Assembly: GCA_903897335.1 (NCBI GenBank)
Contig: CAIUAY010000229.1
Coordinates: forward strand, 1 to 55,763
DNA: 55,763 nt
DNA from: an uncultured Chromatium sp.
Lineage (GTDB): Bacteria; Pseudomonadota; Gammaproteobacteria; Chromatiales; Chromatiaceae
Reading direction: 5' to 3'
Every line of letters begins with the position of its first letter. Position 1 is the first letter of the stretch. A program made the translations under genes and the position numbers. Positions 50,606 to 55,763 of this stretch are shown here, in pieces. Under the pieces are notes generated by a model. It made no database searches, was not told the origin of the DNA, and was given only the letters and a program-made list of their open reading frames with translations.

Positions 50606-51394
50606 TCACGCCCTCGTGATATGCCGGATCACGGCGAAGGCGCTGAACAGCAGTTCGCCAATCCGGGTCGACAATCCCGGAAGCGTCAGGATCAGAATCA
50701 CAAAACCGGCCAGCAGTGTCAGCGGAAAGCCTACGGCAAAAATATTCAATTGCGGTGCCGCCCGTGTCACCACGCCCATCGCCAGGTTGACCAGCAGCAG
50801 CGACGCCATCGCGGGCAGAGCGATCAAAACCGCACCGGCAAACATGTCGCTGCCAAAACGAATCAATGCCCAGAGATCATCGGAAGTCAGGCCATCCGCT
50901 GTCACCGGCAATGTTGCAAAACTGCGCAGCAGCAGCTCGATCAGTACCAGATGGCCGTTTAGCGCCAGAAAGATCAGGGTCGCCAGGATGGTTAGAAACT
51001 GCGAGACCATCGGCACCTGCACGCCGCCCACCGGATCAATTGCCGAGGCAAAACCCAGCCCCATCGACAACGCGATATATTCGCCGGATTGCGTCAGCGC
51101 CGAAAAGACCATCTGCAGGATCAGACCCATGGCAATGCCAATCAGCACTTGACGCATGGCGACCACGATTCCGGCCAGACTGAGTGGATCGATCTGGGGT
51201 GCCTGCGCCACTTGCGGCGCGATCATGAGCGCCAGCAGCAGACCCAGCCCAATGCGGGCGCGGACATTCACCATGCGCGCACCGAAGACGGGTGCAACCA
51301 GCAAGGTGGCGCTGATCCGCACGAACGGCCACATCAAACCGCCCACCCAGCGCACGATATCGTCTGCGGCAATGATCACGCCTAGCTTAATCAC
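50606..51394 (-). CDS. fliR: Flagellar export apparatus protein FliR
   Basis: FliR joins FliP and FliQ in the export channel at the centre of the MS ring. The protein is very hydrophobic with about six membrane segments. Typical blocks are RISATLLVAPVFGARMVNVRARIGLGLLLALMIAPQV and FLTILATLIFLALNGHLVLIELLLRSF. Length 262 aa is standard. It starts three bases after the fliQ stop, inside the fliLMNOPQR-flhB set. Confidence 0.96.
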   Translation of the reverse strand: MIKLGVIIAADDIVRWVGGLMWPFVRISATLLVAPVFGARMVNVRARIGLGLLLALMIAPQVAQAPQIDPLSLAGIVVAMRQVLIGIAMGLILQMVFSALTQSGEYIALSMGLGFASAIDPVGGVQVPMVSQFLTILATLIFLALNGHLVLIELLLRSFATLPVTADGLTSDDLWALIRFGSDMFAGAVLIALPAMASLLLVNLAMGVVTRAAPQLNIFAVGFPLTLLAGFVILILTLPGLSTRIGELLFSAFAVIRHITRA

Positions 51395-51397
51395 GCA

Positions 51398-51667
51398 TCA
51401 TCCAATCAGATTGGGAATCGAGTGATACAGACGCACGATGTAATCCGTGATCAACGTCAGCATCCAGTGACCCGCAAAGATCAGCGACGCACCGACACCC
51501 AGCAGCTTGGGGATGAAACTGAGCGTCATCTCTTGGATCTGAGTGGCGGCCTGGATCATGCTGACGATCAGGCCAATGATCAGGCCGGCGAGCAACGGCG
51601 GCGCGGACAGCAGAATGATGATCTCGCCAGCCTCTTTGCCAACATCCATCACCATTTCGGGTGTCAT
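51398..51667 (-). CDS. fliQ: Flagellar export apparatus protein FliQ
   Basis: A small 89-residue protein with two transmembrane helices (IIILLSAPPLLAGLIIGLIVSMIQAATQIQEMTLSFIPK and a second at about 53-73). The Q-A-x-T-Q-I-Q-E-x-T-L-S-F-I-P-K signature is diagnostic for FliQ. It forms the lower part of the FliPQR export channel. It lies 13 bases after fliP and directly ahead of fliR. Confidence 0.96.
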   Translation of the reverse strand: MTPEMVMDVGKEAGEIIILLSAPPLLAGLIIGLIVSMIQAATQIQEMTLSFIPKLLGVGASLIFAGHWMLTLITDYIVRLYHSIPNLIG

Positions 51668-51680
51668 CGCACGTCTCCTT

Positions 51681-52430
51681 TTAGGAAAAAAAACTTTGAG
51701 CCAGCGTTCCCATCACCAGCGACCAGCCATCGACGAGCACGAACAGCATGATCTTGAATGGCAGTGAAATGATCATTGGTGACAGCATCATCATTCCCAT
51801 CGACATCAGGACGCTAGCCACCACCAGATCAATGATCAGAAAAGGAATCAGGATCAGGAAGCCAATCTGGAAAGCGGTCTTCAGCTCGCTGATCACAAAG
51901 GCAGGCACCAGCAGATCCAGTGGAATGCTATCGGGTGACTCAAAGCCATCGATCCCACGGATTTCGGCAAAGATTGACAGATCCGTCTCGCGGGTCTGAG
52001 CCAGCATGAATGTGCGCAATGGCTTGACTGCCTTCGCCAGCGCCTCCTCAGTGCCAAGCTTTTCACCCATGTACGGCACCACTGCCGTGTCATAGATGTC
52101 CTGGAACACCGGCGCCATGATGAACAGGGTCAGAAATAACGCCAGACCCAGCAGGATCTGATTGGATGGTGTCTGGGAGGTTCCCAGACCCTGGCGCAGG
52201 ATCGACAGGACGATGATGATGCGCGTAAAGGAAGTCAGCATGATGAGTGCTGACGGCAGCAGCGTCAGCAGGGTCATGAACAACAGGATTTGCAGGGTCA
52301 GCGCATAGACCTTCCCACCATCCGCCGCCGTGGTGACAGTCACGGCGTTAAGCCCGCCGATCTGAGCCAGAACCAGACCCGGCAACAGACTGAGTGCCAG
52401 CACCAATCCAATGCGCCACCATCCTGTCAT
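51681..52430 (-). CDS. fliP: Flagellar export apparatus protein FliP
   Basis: FliP forms the core of the export channel. A cleavable signal peptide ([20 protein letters not shown]) is followed by membrane helices with [40 protein letters not shown] and [43 protein letters not shown], both classic FliP blocks. Length 249 aa. Its ATG overlaps the fliO stop by four bases (ATGA), indicating coupled translation. Confidence 0.97.
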   Translation of the reverse strand: MTGWWRIGLVLALSLLPGLVLAQIGGLNAVTVTTAADGGKVYALTLQILLFMTLLTLLPSALIMLTSFTRIIIVLSILRQGLGTSQTPSNQILLGLALFLTLFIMAPVFQDIYDTAVVPYMGEKLGTEEALAKAVKPLRTFMLAQTRETDLSIFAEIRGIDGFESPDSIPLDLLVPAFVISELKTAFQIGFLILIPFLIIDLVVASVLMSMGMMMLSPMIISLPFKIMLFVLVDGWSLVMGTLAQSFFS

Positions 52431-52888
52431 GGTTCTACGTCCCGTTGCTTCGCGTCTGGTCGTCCCATCACCGCTTGAGCGCGTCTGAAAAGATCGGCAA
52501 ACTCAACAGCCTGCGAGACCTGCGCCAGCACCACATTTTCGCGCAGCGTGTGCAGATGGCACATCCCGGTCGGCGTCACGCCAATCAGGATCTGTTCCGC
52601 GCCAACCTGCACCAGCAGCAGACTTTCACGCGATCCGACAGCACGAACGGCCAGAATCTCGATGACCTGCGATCCCTGGCCGGGGATGCCTGGCAAACGC
52701 CGCAGAATCCAGGCCAGCATCAGGATCACCAGGATCACCAGCACCAGTCCACCAACCAGTTGGGTCAGATAACCGGCGGCCTGAGCCGATGCCGCCGCTT
52801 CAGCAAACGCGGGCAGCGCCATCAGAACCAGCAGCGGCGCAATCATGCCAGCGATTCTCCGGCGCGGACGTCCTGGCTGGATTGTCAT
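52427..52888 (-). CDS. fliO: Flagellar assembly protein FliO
   Basis: FliO helps FliP assemble. The start at 52888 ([10 protein letters not shown]) follows the fliN stop by four bases with AGGT upstream; the open frame continues 15 codons into fliN. A signal/first hydrophobic segment ([17 protein letters not shown]) is followed by a transmembrane helix ([22 protein letters not shown]) and the FliO cytoplasmic block [31 protein letters not shown]. Length 154 aa. Confidence 0.9.
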   Translation of the reverse strand: MTIQPGRPRRRIAGMIAPLLVLMALPAFAEAAASAQAAGYLTQLVGGLVLVILVILMLAWILRRLPGIPGQGSQVIEILAVRAVGSRESLLLVQVGAEQILIGVTPTGMCHLHTLRENVVLAQVSQAVEFADLFRRAQAVMGRPDAKQRDVEP

Positions 52889-52892
52889 CAGG

Positions 52893-53393
52893 CTACCTAA
52901 GCTTGCGTACCCGTTCGCTGGGGCTGATGACATCGGTCAGACGGATACCGAACTTTTCGTTGACCACCACTACCTCACCATGAGCAATCAGCGTGCCATT
53001 CACCAGCACATCCAGCGGTTCGCCGGCCAGCCGATCCAGCTCGACCACTGAGCCCTGATTCAGTTGCAGCAGATTGCGGATCGTGATCCGGGTGCGACCA
53101 ATCTCCATGGCAATGGTGACCGGTACATCCAGAAGCATATTGAGGTTGATATCATCGTGACTGGACGACTGCCAGCCGGAGAAATCTTCTGGACTGTGTG
53201 GCTGCGCCTGCAATGCGTCTGAACTGGTACCAAAACCACGCGATCCGACAGCCGGAATGACCCGCTCCTCGCCTCCCCGTTTGGGTGGCTCATGGGCTTT
53301 TGATGGCGTCTCGGCTTCTTTCTGCTCTTCAAGCGCCGCAGCCCAGTCATCCGCAATAGCATCATTCGGATCGATATCGGTGTCGGTACTCAT
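52893..53393 (-). CDS. fliN: Flagellar motor switch protein FliN
   Basis: FliN forms the lower ring of the C ring and binds CheY-P and the export ATPase complex. The SpoA domain at the C-terminus is complete: INLNMLLDVPVTIAMEIGRTRITIRNLLQLNQGSVVELDRLAGEPLDVLVNGTLIAHGEVVVVNEKFGIRLTDVISP. The N-terminal ~80 residues are acidic and disordered, giving 166 aa against 137 in E. coli. It follows fliM by 11 bases. Confidence 0.96.
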   Translation of the reverse strand: MSTDTDIDPNDAIADDWAAALEEQKEAETPSKAHEPPKRGGEERVIPAVGSRGFGTSSDALQAQPHSPEDFSGWQSSSHDDINLNMLLDVPVTIAMEIGRTRITIRNLLQLNQGSVVELDRLAGEPLDVLVNGTLIAHGEVVVVNEKFGIRLTDVISPSERVRKLR

Positions 53394-53404
53394 GTCACAA
53401 TCCG

Positions 53405-54382
53405 CTAATGTTTGATGTATTCAGCGATCTTGATTGCATTGGAGCCGTTGGCAACGCCAAACTTGCCGCGAAAGAGCGGAATGTCCTCGACGTTGAGGAT
53501 GACGGTTTCAGGCAGGTTGACCGGAATAATGTCGCCGGCACGCATGTCCAGCAACTGTTCAACCGTCAGCGTGGCTTCAGCCAGGATCGAACTGATTTCA
53601 ACCTGTGCCGACGGGATTTCATCCTGAAGGGCGCGCAGCCAGCGCTCATCGACCCCGGAACGATCCGACTGCAAACCGGTATCAAGCTGTTCACGGATAG
53701 GCTCGATCATCGCGTAGGGCAGCGTGACATGCAGATTGCCGCCGCCGCCATCGAGTTCAATATGGAAATCGTTGACGACCACGATCTCGGTTGGACTCAC
53801 GATATTGGCGAACTGCGGATTGACTTCTGAATTAATGAATTCGAACTGCAAATGCATGACCGGTTCCCATGCTTTCTGCATGTCCTCAAAGGCCGCATCG
53901 AGCAGATTTTTGATAACGCGCAGCTCCATCGGCGTGAAATCGCGCCCCTCGATACGCGAGTAATACCGTCCATCACCACCGAAAAAATTATCCACCAGAC
54001 TGAATACTAGCTTGGGATCAAACACGAAGAGTCCAGTGCCATGCAGCGGAATTACGCGCACTAGATTCAGGCTCGTTGGCACATAGAGTCCGTGGAGATA
54101 TTCCGAGAATTTCGTGACCCGTGAGCCAATCACCGAGATTTCAGATGAACGGCGCAGCAGATTGAACAGATGGATGCGCAAGTAACGCGCAAAACGCTCA
54201 TTGATCATGTCGAGCGTCGGCATCCGTCCGCGAACGATCCGTTCCTGGGTGGCAAAGTCAAACGGTCGTGCATTGCCGTCTGCGGGAAAGGGATTGGCAT
54301 CGGTATCGATATCGCCATCGTCGACGCCATGCAGGAGCGCGTCGATTTCATCCTGGCTGAGGATATCGGTTTGCTGTGCCAT
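53405..54382 (-). CDS. fliM: Flagellar motor switch protein FliM
   Basis: FliM receives CheY-P and passes the signal to FliG. The N-terminal CheY-binding segment is intact (DILSQDEIDALLHGV, residues 6-20). A CheC-like middle domain follows (MINERFARYLRIHLFNLLRRSSEI, then FDPKLVFSLVDNFFGG), and the C-terminal SpoA domain (SSILAEATLTVEQLLDMRAGDIIPVNL) contacts FliN. Length 325 aa is standard. It starts 11 bases after the fliL stop. Confidence 0.97.
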   Translation of the reverse strand: MAQQTDILSQDEIDALLHGVDDGDIDTDANPFPADGNARPFDFATQERIVRGRMPTLDMINERFARYLRIHLFNLLRRSSEISVIGSRVTKFSEYLHGLYVPTSLNLVRVIPLHGTGLFVFDPKLVFSLVDNFFGGDGRYYSRIEGRDFTPMELRVIKNLLDAAFEDMQKAWEPVMHLQFEFINSEVNPQFANIVSPTEIVVVNDFHIELDGGGGNLHVTLPYAMIEPIREQLDTGLQSDRSGVDERWLRALQDEIPSAQVEISSILAEATLTVEQLLDMRAGDIIPVNLPETVILNVEDIPLFRGKFGVANGSNAIKIAEYIKH

Positions 54383-54393
54383 GCGGGCTGACC

Positions 54394-54948
54394 TTACTGC
54401 ATGACTAAATCAGTGAAGAGTAGATTCTGGATGTCGGCTGGCTCGTGCGCCTTCACCAGAAGATCATAAAACATCTTCTTGAGTTCCTCACGCAGTGCAT
54501 TTTTGCCTTCCGGCGTATTGATCATCGCGTAAGTCTGACCCGACAGACGGGTGAGCAAATCATTGCGGATCATTGGCATGTGTTTATCGAGAGCCGCCAC
54601 GACGCGCTCGTCACGGGTCACGACCGTGATACTGAGCTTAAGAAAACGCGCCGGTCCGGGAGCGGCGATATTGACCGTTACTGGCGCCAGCGCATGGTAA
54701 ATCAGAGGTGCATGTTCGGGTTCTTGAACAGGCGCTGACTCATGTTCCGGCTTGGCCGGTTCGGGCGCGGGCGCCTCTGCTTTTTCCTCCGGCTGTCCGG
54801 CCTGGTCAGGCGGTGTGCGCAGCAGGAAATACCAGGCCGCGCCAGCGCCCGCCGCGAGAATCAACAGCACGATCAAGATCAGCAGGATCAGCTTGAGCTT
54901 GCCACCAGAACCCTTGGCAACCTTGGGTTCAGTTTTTTTCTCGGCCAT
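54394..54948 (-). CDS. fliL: Flagellar basal body-associated protein FliL
   Basis: FliL surrounds and stabilises the stator. A basic cytoplasmic start (MAEKKTEPKVAKGSGGKLK) precedes one transmembrane helix (LILLILIVLLILAAGAGAAWYFLL), a Pro/Glu/Ala-rich linker and the periplasmic stomatin-like domain with VTVNIAAPGPARFLKLSITVVT. The end (EPADIQNLLFTDLVMQ) is typical. Length 184 aa. It opens the fliLMNOPQR-flhBA run; a sigma-54-like site lies 34 bases upstream. Confidence 0.94.
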   Translation of the reverse strand: MAEKKTEPKVAKGSGGKLKLILLILIVLLILAAGAGAAWYFLLRTPPDQAGQPEEKAEAPAPEPAKPEHESAPVQEPEHAPLIYHALAPVTVNIAAPGPARFLKLSITVVTRDERVVAALDKHMPMIRNDLLTRLSGQTYAMINTPEGKNALREELKKMFYDLLVKAHEPADIQNLLFTDLVMQ

Positions 54949-54981
54949 GTTGCACCCTGACAGATGGATTAAATGACAGTC

Positions 54982-54997
54982 AGCATACCAGATACCA
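54982..54997 (-). promoter_or_regulatory. Possible sigma-54 promoter for fliL
   Basis: On the minus strand TGGTATCTGGTATGCT has GG and GC at the exact -24/-12 spacing of ten bases. It departs from consensus in the C after GG and in TTGC (ATGC here). It lies in the 103-bp gap between fliK and fliL, 34 bases before the fliL ATG. The fliL set is RpoN-dependent in pseudomonads, which supports it. Confidence 0.4.
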
Positions 54998-55051
54998 TGT
55001 TCATCCAGTTGCTTGCAGGATTCGCATGACGGCCTTCAGGGTAACGCTAAC

Positions 55052-55763
55052 TTAAATGAAATAATCCAGCCTTCCAGCCAGTGCCGACAGAGTGCTGCGC
55101 GGAGGCTCAAGTACCTCGATGCTATCAGGGTCATCGTCGAGTCGTCCGTCAAACCTCCGGCGATCCATGCCGGCGCCAGGATCATGGCGTCTTTCAGACG
55201 CCTGATCAGAAATCGACACATTCCCCAGCGACAGGCCATCCTGCGCCAGACTGTCCCGCAAGCGCGGCAAGGCGGCTTCCAACACGTCGCGGACAGCCGG
55301 GTGGGGAGACAGGAACTGGACGCTGATTTTGTCGGCATCCAGCGTCATGCGCACGTCCATCGTTCCCAGACTCTGCGGATGCAATTTTAATTCTGCGGTT
55401 CCGATGCCCGCCTGCATCATCCATTTCATCTGTTCCGTTAATGGATTATCACCACCAGGGCGCAGTAATTGCGCCAGATCGAGCGTCGGGGTTGGGCGCA
55501 GCGCGTTTTGCGGACTTGCCGACAGTGAATCCGTTGCTGACATGCCCGGAAGCGGCGTCTCTGGCTTCGTAGAAAAATCTTTAACCAGCGTCCTCACCTC
55601 ATCTGAACCACCAAGAGCAGACAAACTCCCGGTTGTCTCAGCACCAACATCGTGGAACGAACGCAACCACTGCTGCACCATCGCAGCGGACAGGGACGGG
55701 GTCTGAGTGGAAGCCTCGGCGGTCACGGCCGTCTGTGCTGTCGGTGCATTCATGGCGCCAGCC
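55052..55763 (-). CDS. fliK: Flagellar hook-length control protein FliK, C-terminal part (cut by window end)
   Basis: FliK measures the hook and triggers the FlhB substrate switch. The visible part contains a disordered Thr/Ser/Pro-rich region and the conserved Flg_hook domain: GIGTAELKLHPQSLGTMDVRMTLDADKISVQF, then PAVRDVLEAALPRLRDSLAQDGLSLGNVSIS. An ATG occurs at 55753, but the frame stays open to the window edge without a stop. FliK proteins are usually longer than the 233 residues counted from that ATG, so the real start probably lies outside. It is followed by fliL after 103 bases. Confidence 0.9.
   Translation of the reverse strand, partial: AGAMNAPTAQTAVTAEASTQTPSLSAAMVQQWLRSFHDVGAETTGSLSALGGSDEVRTLVKDFSTKPETPLPGMSATDSLSASPQNALRPTPTLDLAQLLRPGGDNPLTEQMKWMMQAGIGTAELKLHPQSLGTMDVRMTLDADKISVQFLSPHPAVRDVLEAALPRLRDSLAQDGLSLGNVSISDQASERRHDPGAGMDRRRFDGRLDDDPDSIEVLEPPRSTLSALAGRLDYFI

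Noticed and set aside
1-55763. CRISPR arrays, tRNA or rRNA genes, prophage genes and restriction or defence systems were looked for.
   Set aside because: No regularly spaced repeats, cloverleaf with conserved arms, or phage/defence protein was seen by reading; the dnaN/IS segment is the only mobile-looking island.

Overview
The window looks like a chromosomal stretch of a motile, GC-rich gammaproteobacterium. The uvrC-pgsA pair, glnE, ilvE, RluB and a pseudomonad-style polar flagellar/chemotaxis cluster (fliKLMNOPQR-flhBA-flhF-fleN-fliA-cheYZAB-motCD-cheW) all fit that group. A purple sulfur or related Chromatiales bacterium is my guess from overall gene content; the sequence contains no photosynthesis or sulfur gene to prove it.

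Region 1 (1-18.9 kb) is housekeeping and accessory metabolism. At the left edge an IS630-type transposase start faces away from a broken TonB-dependent receptor tail. Then come pgsA, uvrC, rluB and a quinone-reductase-like MDR protein, all on the minus strand. A divergent 1837-residue alpha-2-macroglobulin-like protein with an N-terminal PAN domain follows, then an exported MsrA-thioredoxin-like-MsrB fusion, a small zinc-finger protein, ilvE, glnE, a hexose-6-phosphate mutarotase, a cN-I-type 5'-nucleotidase and an unrecognised membrane-anchored methionine/valine coiled-coil protein.

Region 2 (18.9-21.1 kb) is an island-like break. It holds a complete-ended IS1-family element whose transposase needs a -1 frameshift at an A8 run and carries one in-frame stop. 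Next to it is an intact, lower-GC DNA polymerase sliding-clamp gene (dnaN) without dnaA or recF, and a strong isolated hairpin.

Region 3 (21.1-55.8 kb) is flagellar and chemotaxis genes. On the minus strand flgBCDEFGHIJKL follows a clear sigma-54 promoter, with cheV-cheR upstream. Divergently, flgA-flgM-flgN and a PilZ gene run on the plus strand. Converging on them is a long minus-strand block from fliK (cut by the window end) through the export apparatus, the polar placement regulators FlhF/FleN, sigma-28, the Che phosphorelay, the MotCD stator and cheW, ending with an arginine-repeat protein and a DUF2802 protein.

The points most worth a second look are: (i) matching short E[FIV]xALL motifs in FliM, CheZ and, twice, in the CheA linker, with parC/parP absent from the cluster; (ii) the IS-flanked orphan dnaN; (iii) the RRxx[E/D] pentad-repeat protein inside the chemotaxis operon; (iv) the MsrA-Trx-MsrB fusion with a single cysteine in its MsrB part; and (v) the Val/Met heptad protein next to the nucleotidase.
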